Notes: generated by a model from the letters alone, not told the origin. A stretch of DNA of 64,000 bases from Sphingorhabdus sp. Alg231-15 (GCF_900149705.1 NZ_LT703001.1:1612001-1676000), one strand, 5' to 3'. Positions 34,972 to 43,801 are shown, counted from the first letter of the stretch. Numbers and translations: made by a program.

Positions 34972-35058
34972 GCGGACGTGGCGAAATGGTAGACGCAGCA
35001 GACTTAAAATCTGCTATCCGAAATGGGTGTGCGGGTTCGAGTCCCGCCGTCCGCACCA
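34972..35058 (+). tRNA. tRNA-Leu (anticodon TAA)
   Basis: 87 nt, including the long variable arm of class II tRNAs and an encoded CCA (35056-35058). Acceptor GCGGACG with CGTCCGC; anticodon arm GCAGA-CTTAAAA-TCTGC with TAA; T-arm GGGTTCGAGTCCC. A T-run follows directly and may end transcription. Confidence 0.97.
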
Positions 35059-35189
35059 GTTTTTCTGATCAAAGCCAATTCGTATATTGGCCGAGCCCCG
35101 CACTCTCGAACCTTGTGGAAGACGATTGCTACACCGATTGCACCGGTAATGGGCAATAACCGTTCAAAAAATAAAAGCCGTCCAATCCG

Positions 35190-36374
35190 TCACAACATCG
35201 CCATATCAACGGGCTGATCCAGCAATATCCGCCCGGCTAGCTCAAACACCGCTGGTGCGGTCGCGATATGCTGGGTTGCGACATGGGCATCGCGGAAACG
35301 GCGTTGCAGGCTGTTGCTGGCATAGACAGCCCCACCGCCGCCCAGAGTATATGCTATTTTGCAGATATCGGCCGATGTTTCGGTCGCATGGGCACAAGCC
35401 AGCCTCAAATTTGCACGGGCCTCCGGTGAAATATCACCTTTGCCTTGCGCTTCATGCCATGCCTTACCGATCGCGTCCTCAAGAAAGCTGAACGCACCAC
35501 CCAGCTGGGCTGTGGCGCGCGCGATTTCGGCTTGAATAGTGGCGCGCTGGGCCATGCTGCGGCCGCCACCAGGTGTTTTTTTATGGATGGCCACCTGTTT
35601 GATTTCCTCTAGTGCCGCGCGTGCGTTGCCCAGGGCAACTGAAGAGACGCCTAGAGCAAGCAAACCAAAAAGCGGGAATTTGTAAAGCGCGCCGCTATCA
35701 CGAGGACGATCAGCTACAAAGGATACGCTGCGCTCTTTGGGAATTTTGATTTTTTCGACACTGAAATCACCGGATCCCGTGCCTTTCATGCCGGAAACGT
35801 GCCAGCTATCGATGAACTCGACTTCGCCCGCCGGAAAGAACAGCATCCGGTGATAGGGCGCACCATTATCGAACTTCAGCAGTTCGCCATCCCTGAAAAT
35901 CAACGCGCCACCGCCGAGCCAGCTGCAATTGGCTGACCCGGATCCCCACTGCCACTGCCCAGACAATATATAATGGTCACCCTTATCCTCTGCCTTGCCC
36001 ATAGGAGCAAAAACACCGCCGGTGATCACATCATCTGGACCAAAAATCTCTTTGGCCGCTTTCTCACCCATATAGGCGGCCCCCAATGTAGAAGTCACCG
36101 CGATCATCGCGCACCAGCCAGTGCTCGCATCGGCTTCCGAAATGGTTTCTATCAGTTGCATGAATTCGAAGGGCGGTAATTCCAAGCCACCCAGAGCGGA
36201 AGGTTTCGAAAGATTAAAAACCCCGGCAGCAGCCATTTTCCTTGCAAGGTCAGCAGGCAAATGGCGGGCCAGTTCTGTTTCGCCTGCACGGTCCGCAATT
36301 TCTGGCAGAAGCGCCATGATCGCGGCCCCGGTACCGTCACCAATCGCGCCAATATCATATTGCAAGCCGGTCAT
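35190..36374 (-). CDS. Acyl-CoA dehydrogenase-like flavin monooxygenase (HsaA/HpaC-linked type)
   Basis: 394 aa from the ATG at 36374, which has GGGAG 8 bases upstream. The acyl-CoA dehydrogenase fold is clear (GGLELPPFEFMQLIETISEA; SGQWQWGSGSANCSW; SWHVSGMKGTGSGDF). It resembles the two-component monooxygenases of the HsaA/p-hydroxyphenylacetate hydroxylase group more than true dehydrogenases, since no catalytic Glu is evident and the SGQWxxGSG motif fits. Such enzymes need a separate flavin reductase, which is not adjacent. Substrate unknown. Confidence 0.82.
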   Translation of the reverse strand: MTGLQYDIGAIGDGTGAAIMALLPEIADRAGETELARHLPADLARKMAAAGVFNLSKPSALGGLELPPFEFMQLIETISEADASTGWCAMIAVTSTLGAAYMGEKAAKEIFGPDDVITGGVFAPMGKAEDKGDHYILSGQWQWGSGSANCSWLGGGALIFRDGELLKFDNGAPYHRMLFFPAGEVEFIDSWHVSGMKGTGSGDFSVEKIKIPKERSVSFVADRPRDSGALYKFPLFGLLALGVSSVALGNARAALEEIKQVAIHKKTPGGGRSMAQRATIQAEIARATAQLGGAFSFLEDAIGKAWHEAQGKGDISPEARANLRLACAHATETSADICKIAYTLGGGGAVYASNSLQRRFRDAHVATQHIATAPAVFELAGRILLDQPVDMAML

Positions 36375-36467
36375 TCGCGAATCTCCCAATTTTTCGGCGC
36401 TATCCAATGAAGGCCAACATAGGAGTTACTATTTGTCGATCCAGCAAAAACATATACAAATGATTTT

Positions 36468-38012
36468 ATGCGCTTACTCGCTCTTGTTGGTCTAATGCTC
36501 CTGCTTGCCGGTTGTGGTGAACAGCATAACACGGACACGATGCCCGGACCTGATCAAATTGTGCGTCTGTCCGATTCCGAGATTAAAGGTCTTGATCCCC
36601 AAAAAATATCCGATCTCTCTTCCCTGCGTGTTGCCGCCGATCAATTTGAAGGATTAACTCGGCTCGACGCCAGTGGGGTTGCCGAACCAGGACTGGCCGA
36701 AAGCTGGAAGGTTTCCGAGGATGGATTGCGGTGGACTTTCACACTCCGTAAAGGGCTGCGCTTCTCCGATGATTTTCCCTTTGACGCGGCAATTTTCCCC
36801 CGACTATGGGCGCGCCTGCAAGCGCCCGAAACAGCATCCCCGACAAAAGCGCTGTTCGACAATATTTTGTCCGTTACCGCGGACGGTGCGCAGACGATCA
36901 TTGTCACATTGAACTCGCCCGGCCCGGCACTGCCAGTGTTGCTGGCACATCCGGCCATGGCTGCCTTACCGCTCCATCGCATCGAACAATCCGGAGACAT
37001 ATGGACTGGTGAGCGGCCGATGGTGACAAGCGGCCCATATCAATTGACGACATGGCAGCTCAACGACCATGCCCGATTGGCGCGCAATCCAGCATGGCAC
37101 GACAGCCCGGCGCCGACGGCTAGCATCATCTGGAAGCCGATGGACAATAGTCTATCCGCAATGCGTTTGTTTCTGGCTGGCGGTGCAGATATCGCGGCCG
37201 ACTATCCGGCCAGCCGCCATAAATGGCTCAAAAAAAATCACCCCGGGCTGGCCCATAGCGTCCCCTATCTCGGTAGCTATTATTACGCATTCAACACCCG
37301 TCGACCGCCATTTGATGATGTACGGATTCGTATTGCATTGTCGATGGCCGTGGAGCGCGCCTGGATCGCAGAAAAGGTTATCGGCGTCGGCAATGTCCCA
37401 TCCTGGGGCCTTTTGCCGCCAGAACTGATCGGCGGGATTGCCACAAAACCGATCTGGGCAAGCTGGTCGCGCGAAAGGCGCTTGACCGCTGCGCGGGAAT
37501 TGCTGGCGGAAGCCGGCTATGGTCCAGCCAATCCACTGCAATTTGAAATTCGTTTCAACAGCTCAGCCGAGCATCGACGGGTGTCAGTTGCGCTTGCCAC
37601 GATGTGGAAACCCCTCAATGTCCAGGCCAGCTTGTTTAATAGCGAGGCGGCCCTCCATTTCGCCGCGCTAAGGCAACATGATTTTGCCCTCGCACGATCG
37701 GGCTGGATTGCCGACTTACCGGTCGCCGAAAATTTTCTGACCGTCCATCAATCGGCTAATGGTGCTGGCAATTACTCAGGTTATGACAATTCGCCCTATG
37801 ATGTGATTGTGGCGCAAGCCATTGCCACTGCAGATCCCGACCAGCGCAATGTCTTGATGCGCCGGGCCGATCAGATACTGGTCAATGATATGCCAATCCT
37901 GCCGCTTTACTTCTACGTAACCCGTTCCCTCGTCAGCAAACGCATCGAGGGGTGGAAAGATAATATTTCCAATGTGCATCCCAGCCGTACTCTGCGTATA
38001 AGCACAAAATGA
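36468..38012 (+). CDS. Family 5 extracellular solute-binding lipoprotein
   Basis: 514 aa, SBP_bac_5 (OppA/DppA-like). Lipoprotein signal ending LLLAGC. Typical blocks: GLAESWKVSEDGLRWTFTLR near residue 65, TSGPYQLTTWQLNDHARLAR, and YYYAFNTRRPPFDDVRIRIA in the middle. In the family these bind oligopeptides or similar solutes for an ABC importer. Here no permease or ATPase gene lies on either side; only a second, divergent SBP-like gene follows with an ATGA overlap. No ribosome-binding site is seen. Confidence 0.9.
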   Translation: MRLLALVGLMLLLAGCGEQHNTDTMPGPDQIVRLSDSEIKGLDPQKISDLSSLRVAADQFEGLTRLDASGVAEPGLAESWKVSEDGLRWTFTLRKGLRFSDDFPFDAAIFPRLWARLQAPETASPTKALFDNILSVTADGAQTIIVTLNSPGPALPVLLAHPAMAALPLHRIEQSGDIWTGERPMVTSGPYQLTTWQLNDHARLARNPAWHDSPAPTASIIWKPMDNSLSAMRLFLAGGADIAADYPASRHKWLKKNHPGLAHSVPYLGSYYYAFNTRRPPFDDVRIRIALSMAVERAWIAEKVIGVGNVPSWGLLPPELIGGIATKPIWASWSRERRLTAARELLAEAGYGPANPLQFEIRFNSSAEHRRVSVALATMWKPLNVQASLFNSEAALHFAALRQHDFALARSGWIADLPVAENFLTVHQSANGAGNYSGYDNSPYDVIVAQAIATADPDQRNVLMRRADQILVNDMPILPLYFYVTRSLVSKRIEGWKDNISNVHPSRTLRISTK

Positions 38013-39526
38013 TCCATCCTTCTGGCCTTGATATCAAACGGTTTGTTTTCACCGTTGCTGCATCGCTATCTCTTGCCTCCTGCGGCATGACGGGAGATGA
38101 AGATCGCGCACGCGTCACGGTTATTGATGATGGAACCCCTCTCATAAAACCAGTCGGAATCGAGCTCAATTACGCTTCCGCCACCGCGCGAGCCGCGATA
38201 GCGAGAGGGCTGGTCGGCTTTGATGAAAGGGGACGTGTCGTTCCAGCCCTCGCGGCGCGCTGGATCGTTACGGATGACGGCCTCAGTTATATATTCCGGC
38301 TTAACGAGGCGACCTGGAATGACGGGCGCCAGGTCACCGCAGAGCGAATCGCGTCATTGCTGAGCGAACGAATTACCGAACTCCGTCCAAGCCGATTGGG
38401 AAGAGATCTGGAAGTAATCGACGAGATCATCTCGATGACGGGCCGAGTGATTGAAGTCCGGTTGAAATCGCCGCACCCCAATTTCCTGCAACTCATGGCG
38501 CAACCGGAAATGGGCTTATTCCGGGCCGGTCAAGGGGCCGGTCCGATGAGCGAAGTGGATAGTGATCGTGCGTATACACTGGGCGTTTTCAATCAGATTA
38601 TATCCGATGCCGAAGATGAAGAGGGAGACGAAGAAGCCCAAGACAGGGAACCAACCGACGATCCTCGCCGGGTTATTTTGAACAGTGAAAGTCCAGCAAA
38701 AGCGGTTGCTCGCTACACCGCTGGCTTTACCGACCTCGTCTTGAACGGGCAGTTTCACCATCTTCCGCTGGTTGATGAGGCAGGCGTGAATAGCGATGAT
38801 ATAAAGCCGGATCCGGTTGCCGGATTGTTCGGGCTTATATTTGTGAGAGCGAACGGTTTCTGGTCTTTGCCTGACAATCGGGAAATATTGTCGATGGCTA
38901 TTGATCGCCCGGCACTGTTGACCTCTTTCCCCAAGGTAACAGCTTGGCAAAGCCGCCAGAAGATCATTCCAGATGCTTTGAATGTCTCTGGTATCAATGC
39001 GCGACCAGACTGGTCCAGCATGACCATGCAGGACCGACAGCAATTTGCGCGGGAACATGTGCGGCGCTGGGTAGCACTGGAAGGCCCCGTCGTTCCATTG
39101 GCCATTGCCGTTCCCGATGCCGCCGGTGCGGATATACTATTCCTGCGGATTCAGTCCGATCTGCGCCGCGTCGGTCTCGACGCCCGTCAGGTTTCACTAA
39201 ATGAAGATGCAGACGTCCGGCTCATTGATGAAATTGCGCCTTATGACAGCGCACAATGGTTTTTGTCTCGCCTGACCTGCGATCAAACACCGGTTTGCTT
39301 GAATGACGCCGATGCGAAAATTCAGGAAGCCAATGCGGCAACCAATCTGGAAATCAAGGCCAGACTCTATGCGGAGACCGAGGTCATTCTGGTCCAGCAT
39401 TACAACTATATTCCGTTGGCCGTTCCTGTACGTTGGTCGATCAGCAGGCCCGGTCAGCGCGGCTTTGCCGTCAACCCTCGGGCCTGGCATCCATTGAATC
39501 CGCTGGTTGGAATCCCTATATCCTGA
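38009..39526 (+). CDS. Divergent family 5 solute-binding-like lipoprotein
   Basis: 505 aa. Lipobox LASC near residue 25 and SBP_bac_5 features (PALAARWIVTDDGLSYIFRL; NREILSMAIDRPALL) much weaker than in its neighbour. It has an unusual acidic insert at about residues 195-215 (DAEDEEGDEEAQDREPTDD) and lacks the YYYxFNTxxPPFxD block. Translationally coupled to the first SBP. It may have lost transport function and become a partner or sensor; inference. Confidence 0.82.
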   Translation: MIHPSGLDIKRFVFTVAASLSLASCGMTGDEDRARVTVIDDGTPLIKPVGIELNYASATARAAIARGLVGFDERGRVVPALAARWIVTDDGLSYIFRLNEATWNDGRQVTAERIASLLSERITELRPSRLGRDLEVIDEIISMTGRVIEVRLKSPHPNFLQLMAQPEMGLFRAGQGAGPMSEVDSDRAYTLGVFNQIISDAEDEEGDEEAQDREPTDDPRRVILNSESPAKAVARYTAGFTDLVLNGQFHHLPLVDEAGVNSDDIKPDPVAGLFGLIFVRANGFWSLPDNREILSMAIDRPALLTSFPKVTAWQSRQKIIPDALNVSGINARPDWSSMTMQDRQQFAREHVRRWVALEGPVVPLAIAVPDAAGADILFLRIQSDLRRVGLDARQVSLNEDADVRLIDEIAPYDSAQWFLSRLTCDQTPVCLNDADAKIQEANAATNLEIKARLYAETEVILVQHYNYIPLAVPVRWSISRPGQRGFAVNPRAWHPLNPLVGIPIS

Positions 39527-39558
39527 TTATCAGAGTATAATGTGTGTCGGGAGGGTAT

Positions 39559-39981
39559 ATGGCGATTTCGGAAGAACAGTTGAAACGACTGGCCGAACAA
39601 CTGCCCGATGTCAGCCGCGATCCACAATCTGTGCGCAACCGCGTCGAAGCCATGGAAAAAGTGCTTGAGCGCGCTTTTGTTGTGCCCGGCATCAACAAAC
39701 CTATTGGGTTGGATGCCCTTGTCGGCCTGATTCCGGTTGTCGGTGATATTGTCACTGCGGCCATGGGCGCGTATATTGTATGGGAAGCCCGCAATCTGGG
39801 GATGTCCAAGTGGCAACTCACCCGCATGGCAACCAATGTCGGTATTGATACCGCTTTGGGTGCGATCCCCTTGGCCGGCGACGTTTTCGACTTTCTTTGG
39901 CGCTCGAACAGCCGCAATTTGCGGATTATTCGCAAGCATCTCGACAAACATCACCCTGGTACGCGAACATTAGAGGGTTAG
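39559..39981 (+). CDS. DUF4112 membrane protein
   Basis: 140 aa from the ATG at 39559, with GGGAGG upstream; a GTG frame starts at 39544. Conserved DUF4112 region: PIGLDALVGLIPVVGDIVTA (helix 1) and NVGIDTALGAIPLAGDVFDF (helix 2), with LWRSNSRNLRIIRKHL after it. Two membrane helices with GDIV/GDVF turns. Function unknown. Stop overlaps that of the convergent AhpD-like gene by 3 bases. Confidence 0.88.
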   Translation: MAISEEQLKRLAEQLPDVSRDPQSVRNRVEAMEKVLERAFVVPGINKPIGLDALVGLIPVVGDIVTAAMGAYIVWEARNLGMSKWQLTRMATNVGIDTALGAIPLAGDVFDFLWRSNSRNLRIIRKHLDKHHPGTRTLEG

Positions 39982-40526
39982 CGCCCAGGAAACGGTTTGC
40001 CGAAACTCTCATTGGCTAGACGCGTGCTATTAGCGACGAAACTGACGGTATGATAAGTGCCACAAAGAGCCATGATCTCAAGCTGTGCGTCCAATGACCA
40101 TAGCATCTGGAAATCCGCTAGCTGGGCATTCGTGATAGTTCCCCGATCACACAAATCATCGACGCAGCGAATGAGCAAGCTTTCTGTGTCGTTCCAGACG
40201 GCGTCATCAGCCGAGCCATTTCGTGTTGCAGCAATTTGCGCGTCACTCAACCCTGCAGCTTGAGCGAAAATCGCAACATGGACACCCCACTCATATTCGG
40301 AATCCAGCTTGGCCGTAGTCCGTAAGATGACAATCTCTCGCTCGCGAAGCGGCAGCGGGCTATCCTTGTCCAGCAGGTTGGGCACCGCCTTGGTCAGAAA
40401 CCGGATGCTGTTCGCAAAGGTTCGAAACAGACTTAGAATATAGCCATCCTGCTGCGGATATCCGGCGAGCACCTCTGCGATTGCTGGATCATAGGGTGGT
40501 GTCAGGGGTTTCAGAACATTGCTCAT
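39978..40526 (-). CDS. AhpD-like carboxymuconolactone decarboxylase family protein
   Basis: 182 aa. The CMD fold is seen in PLPLREREIVILRTTAKLDSE and YEWGVHVAIFAQAAGLSDAQI; the canonical CxxC of AhpD is not present in the usual place (the matching segment reads EYEWGVHV), so peroxidase activity is doubtful. GGAG precedes the ATG. It is divergent from an HxlR regulator, with paired operators between, so it is probably the regulated target. Confidence 0.88.
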   Translation of the reverse strand: MSNVLKPLTPPYDPAIAEVLAGYPQQDGYILSLFRTFANSIRFLTKAVPNLLDKDSPLPLREREIVILRTTAKLDSEYEWGVHVAIFAQAAGLSDAQIAATRNGSADDAVWNDTESLLIRCVDDLCDRGTITNAQLADFQMLWSLDAQLEIMALCGTYHTVSFVANSTRLANESFGKPFPGR

Positions 40527-40539
40527 CGCGAATCTCCGT

Positions 40540-40582
40540 GCTACAAATAATGTAGTATAAGTTACGCTACATTATTTGTAGC
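40540..40582. promoter_or_regulatory. Paired operator of the HxlR regulator
   Basis: Two dyads, CTACAaataaTGTAG (40541-40555) and CTACAttattTGTAG (40567-40581), are themselves mirror copies: GCTACAAATAATGTAG (40540-40555) is the exact reverse complement of 40567-40582. Centres are 26 bp apart. They fill the 73-base divergent gap between the AhpD-like and hxlR genes, as expected for a repressor controlling both. Confidence 0.85.
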
Positions 40583-40599
40583 GTCAAGAAAGGTTCATA

Positions 40600-40929
40600 A
40601 TGCCAGTGAAAAACATCGATAAAGCAAGAGGTTCCACAACCGGTCGACCGATCATGGTGTTGCTGGACATACTCGGCAAGCGCTGGACTTTGCGCATCAT
40701 GTGGGAGTTAAGAGACCGCCCAATGACTTTTCGAGACTTGCAGAGACAATGTGGTGACATCTCACCCACCACGCTCAACAGTCGTTTGCGCGAATTGAGA
40801 GCTCTGGCAATTATCGATCATGGTACCGGTGGATATCAATATACCCCGCTTGGAGAAGAGCTTGGCGGACAAATGACAGCGCTCGATAGTTGGTCGCGCA
40901 AATGGTCCGACCAGCTTGATAAAGAGTAG
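40600..40929 (+). CDS. HxlR-family transcriptional regulator
   Basis: 109 aa winged helix. HxlR core: LLDILGKRWTLRIMWELRDR, then MTFRDLQRQCGDISPTTLNSR and LRELRALAIIDHGTGGYQYT. Many members answer to quinones, aldehydes or thiol stress, and this one has a single Cys in the recognition region (QRQCG) that could sense oxidation; this is inference. Its stop lies 2 bases from the convergent RNase T2 stop. Confidence 0.93.
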   Translation: MPVKNIDKARGSTTGRPIMVLLDILGKRWTLRIMWELRDRPMTFRDLQRQCGDISPTTLNSRLRELRALAIIDHGTGGYQYTPLGEELGGQMTALDSWSRKWSDQLDKE

Positions 40930-40931
40930 AA

Positions 40932-41660
40932 TTAGGCTCCGCGCCAGATCTTGACTGGCGTGTTATCCTTCACCTTCTGCATCGTTCGGGGGCAGCGCCG
41001 TGGCCGGAAACTTTTTCCCAGACAAAGCCGCACTTCTTCCAGCCAGCCGCGCCGGTTGATCTTGAGCCGCATCATCTCCGGACCCAAGCCGTCATTTGCC
41101 GCGGCAAAGCTATTGCGCAGCGCACCGGCGGTGAGCGGCTTTCGAGATAACCGGTCCATATTGGGAAATTCTACCGCATCAAACATGATCCTGGAGATCC
41201 GGAAATAGGTTTCCGGTCGCTGTGCCATGCAACTGCCGTGCTTGGCCCATTGCCGCGCCATCAGACGCGGCGTGGGTATCATGCAAAAATTGCGTTTGAC
41301 CACCGCTGGTGGCAGCGCTTTGGTCGCCTTGCACCATCGTGGATAGCTGGTCCCCTGCGCATCCGGCCACAAGCCATGGAGGATAAAGCCGAAGCTGCCA
41401 TCATCACCGCTACATTGGCCTTTATGCCGCCTGTCATCCTTACGCAGACGGCAGAACTCCGGGGACCAGCTCATCGCCAGCGTATAACCGGATATTGGTG
41501 TGACCCGCCGCGGCTCATCAGCAGGTTTGCGCGCAGGTGCCGCAGGATCGACCAAGGATGGCGCGCGGCATTGATAAGATTGGGCGTGAGCAATCGGTGT
41601 AACAAGAACTGCCGAAAGGGCCATGCAGAACCATCCAAAAGATCTAGCTAATTGCCTCAC
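40932..41660 (-). CDS. Ribonuclease T2 family protein, secreted
   Basis: About 242 aa from a GTG at 41660, which begins a clean signal peptide (MRQLARSFGWFCMALSAVL...AHA) right after the preceding stop; a longer frame starts at 41690. Catalytic motifs CAS I FILHGLWPD and CAS II RQWAKHGSC carry the two His and the Glu-equivalent region (Gln here in place of Glu in ExxKHG). Several Cys suit disulfides. It would degrade RNA in the periplasm or outside. The Glu-to-Gln change in CAS II may reduce activity. Confidence 0.88.
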   Translation of the reverse strand: MRQLARSFGWFCMALSAVLVTPIAHAQSYQCRAPSLVDPAAPARKPADEPRRVTPISGYTLAMSWSPEFCRLRKDDRRHKGQCSGDDGSFGFILHGLWPDAQGTSYPRWCKATKALPPAVVKRNFCMIPTPRLMARQWAKHGSCMAQRPETYFRISRIMFDAVEFPNMDRLSRKPLTAGALRNSFAAANDGLGPEMMRLKINRRGWLEEVRLCLGKSFRPRRCPRTMQKVKDNTPVKIWRGA

Positions 41661-41661
41661 T

Positions 41662-42123
41662 TCAACGAAACCTTTCTGCCAACTCAGCATGATCTAACTG
41701 GGCACCACCAGCTACATGAAACCAACTTCGGGCTTCTTGTCGAAACAAAAAACCAACCGACAGCAGAACGAGTGCCTGAGTGAACAGAGTGGATGCAATG
41801 ATGGTCACAATGCTGTTTTGTATCAGTGATGGCAAAACCCATATTATAGCGACGAACGCCAGCGAAGTTTTGGCTACCAATAGCCATTTTGCAACGTTGC
41901 TCGCTCGCCGCGCAATAAAGAACCAAAGTCCGATATCTATTGAAAAAGCGATGATCGTGGCCAGCATCTGCCCGATCACGAGAGTCGTCCATCCTGTGAG
42001 ACTAGATTCCTCGCCGGAGAGATTTTCAATCCAGTTAAGAGCGGCTTGCACTGCCGAGAGGAGAAACGACGCGATAAAAAAGCGTTCAAACCATAGGATC
42101 GATTTCGGGCGTCGAGTTATCAT
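41662..42123 (-). CDS. Four-helix membrane protein, paralogue A
   Basis: 153 aa with four hydrophobic segments. It opens with IxWFERFFIASFLLSAVQAALNW and later has WFFIARRASNVAKWLLVAKT and FLFRQEARSWF, all shared in pattern with the next gene upstream. No known domain that I can name. Coupled to RNase T2 downstream (GTG 1 base after its stop). Confidence 0.7.
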   Translation of the reverse strand: MITRRPKSILWFERFFIASFLLSAVQAALNWIENLSGEESSLTGWTTLVIGQMLATIIAFSIDIGLWFFIARRASNVAKWLLVAKTSLAFVAIIWVLPSLIQNSIVTIIASTLFTQALVLLSVGFLFRQEARSWFHVAGGAQLDHAELAERFR

Positions 42124-42156
42124 GCCGGCAGAAAGGTTGACCTCGGATGGTTCATC

Positions 42157-42582
42157 TCACTCAAAGGTTTTTTCCAGATCAACCACTTTTTCACCCGCAA
42201 ACCATTTTTTTGCGTCGGGCCGGAACAGCATATAAACAGCGGCACCTTGGAGGAGGATGCTGAGTAGAGATGTCACGATAGCCGGTCCGCTCAGCTGACC
42301 GAGTGAGAAAGGTACGCTAGCCAAACCGATGACAAAGAAAAACACGATGAACCATTTGGCCACTGCGGCGCCCCTACGCGCCGCGAAAAACCAGAGCAAA
42401 AGCGAAATCGCCAGACCGAAGACAATGGATCCAATCAACACGCCAGTCCCCATCGCACCAATAGCGGGGTCCGTCTGCACCAGCTCCACCGCTTTGCTCC
42501 AGTTGACAACATTGCCGACCAGGCCAATGGCCAGCGCCCCCAGATAAAAGCGTTCAAATTGAATGATAGAATTTGGCCGCAT
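42157..42582 (-). CDS. Four-helix membrane protein, paralogue B
   Basis: 141 aa from the ATG at 42582, with GGGAGG upstream; a longer frame reaches 42597. IIQFERFYLGALAIGLVGNVVNW, then LLLWFFAARRGAAVAKWFIVFF and YMLFRPDAKKWFAGEKVVDLEKTF. It repeats the layout of paralogue A: FERF start, four helices, WFFxARR...AKW and a short charged tail ending in F. Function unknown. It follows nadC by 35 bases. Confidence 0.72.
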   Translation of the reverse strand: MRPNSIIQFERFYLGALAIGLVGNVVNWSKAVELVQTDPAIGAMGTGVLIGSIVFGLAISLLLWFFAARRGAAVAKWFIVFFFVIGLASVPFSLGQLSGPAIVTSLLSILLQGAAVYMLFRPDAKKWFAGEKVVDLEKTFE

Positions 42583-42617
42583 GCTTGCCTCCCTCAAAAA
42601 CTTATACCCAAGCTAAC

Positions 42618-43466
42618 TCAGACCTGCGCGAAGTCCAAGCCGATATCTGCCGCGGGGGCCGATTGTGTCAAGCGGCCAACGGAGATGAAATCGACGCCGG
42701 TATCAGCCTTGTCGAAAATCGTTTCCAGCGTCACGCCGCCGGATGCTTCGGTCACCACACGTCCGCCGATCAGGGTCACGGCCCCGCGCAAGGTGGCCGG
42801 GTCCATATTGTCGAGCAACAAATGCGTCGCCCCTGCTGCCAGTGCGGGTTCGATCTGATCAACCCGGTCGACTTCGACGATAATCCGTTCGATATCCGCA
42901 TCAACCGCGCGCTTCACCGCTTCGCTGATATCACCGGCGACCGCCACGTGATTATCCTTGATCATCGCGGCATCCCACAGTCCCATACGGTGGTTTTGCG
43001 CGCCGCCCATACGGGTAGCGTATTTTTCCAGCACGCGCAGGCCCGGGATCGTCTTGCGTGTATCGAGCAGGGTACAACCCGTGCCAACAATCCTGCGCAC
43101 ATATTCATTGGTCATGCTGGCAATGCCGGTGAGATGCTGCACCGTATTCAACGCGCTGCGCTCTGCGGTGAGCATAGCGCGGCCCTTGCCCTTCAGGCGC
43201 ATGATATCGGTGCCGGCTTCCACCGCTTCGCCTTCCTGCGCGAGGATTTCAATCTCTACATCCGGATCGAGCGACTGGAAAAACGCTTCAGCAATTGGCA
43301 GCCCCGCGATGACGGCATTGTGGCGACTGTCCATCACACCGGTGAAGATGGCATCTTCAGGGATCACAGCCTCCGAGGTGACATCGCGACCAGTGGGACC
43401 GAGATCTTCAGCTAGGGTGGAAGCAACGAAAGCATCAAGGTCAAAGCGGTCTAGGGTGAAGGTCAT
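42618..43466 (-). CDS. nadC: Nicotinate-nucleotide pyrophosphorylase (carboxylating)
   Basis: 282 aa. Converts quinolinate and PRPP to NaMN. Visible parts: LAEDLGPTGRDVTSEAVIP at the N-terminus, GKGRAMLTAERSALNTVQHLTGIA with the PRPP-binding Arg, TLLDTRKTIPGLRVLEKYA and HRMGLWDAAMIKDNH. GGAG precedes the ATG. Begins 3 bases after the stop of the small unknown protein, which follows nadA. Confidence 0.96.
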   Translation of the reverse strand: MTFTLDRFDLDAFVASTLAEDLGPTGRDVTSEAVIPEDAIFTGVMDSRHNAVIAGLPIAEAFFQSLDPDVEIEILAQEGEAVEAGTDIMRLKGKGRAMLTAERSALNTVQHLTGIASMTNEYVRRIVGTGCTLLDTRKTIPGLRVLEKYATRMGGAQNHRMGLWDAAMIKDNHVAVAGDISEAVKRAVDADIERIIVEVDRVDQIEPALAAGATHLLLDNMDPATLRGAVTLIGGRVVTEASGGVTLETIFDKADTGVDFISVGRLTQSAPAADIGLDFAQV

Positions 43467-43469
43467 TTG

Positions 43470-43793
43470 TTAGCTCCAATACGCTTCCAGCTCGAGATCG
43501 AGCGCAGATTGACCAGCATCGTGATCATCTTGGTCATACCAGCAAAACCCTCCTCCACGCTTTCGTGGAAAAAATGGAATTTGCTTCACTTCTCTTAGGT
43601 GCATCCGCGCATCTGATTTCTGAAGACTTTCGAGACTGTGATGCCTTTTGATCTCGCCGTTGATCTCACTTACAGCTTCGGACTCAGCACTTTCTGCATT
43701 CAATGTCCTTACAAAACGGGTCGTGTAGAATCCTGAACGGCCATCAGTGTTAGGTATGTTAGTACCCTGGATCAGAACCATAAACTTAGGCAC
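43470..43793 (-). CDS. Small unknown protein between nadA and nadC
   Basis: 107 aa with a GTG start (MPKFMVLIQGTN); an ATG four codons later is the alternative. It has a beta-hairpin-like start, a mixed charged middle (SEAVSEINGEIKRHHSLESL) and ends FCWYDQDDHDAG with an acidic tail. I recognise no domain and no signal or membrane segment. The 8- and 3-base spacings to nadA and nadC show it is made with the quinolinate pathway, but a role there is inference. Confidence 0.7.
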   Translation of the reverse strand: MPKFMVLIQGTNIPNTDGRSGFYTTRFVRTLNAESAESEAVSEINGEIKRHHSLESLQKSDARMHLREVKQIPFFPRKRGGGFCWYDQDDHDAGQSALDLELEAYWS

Positions 43794-43801
43794 CGAAGCT
43801 T

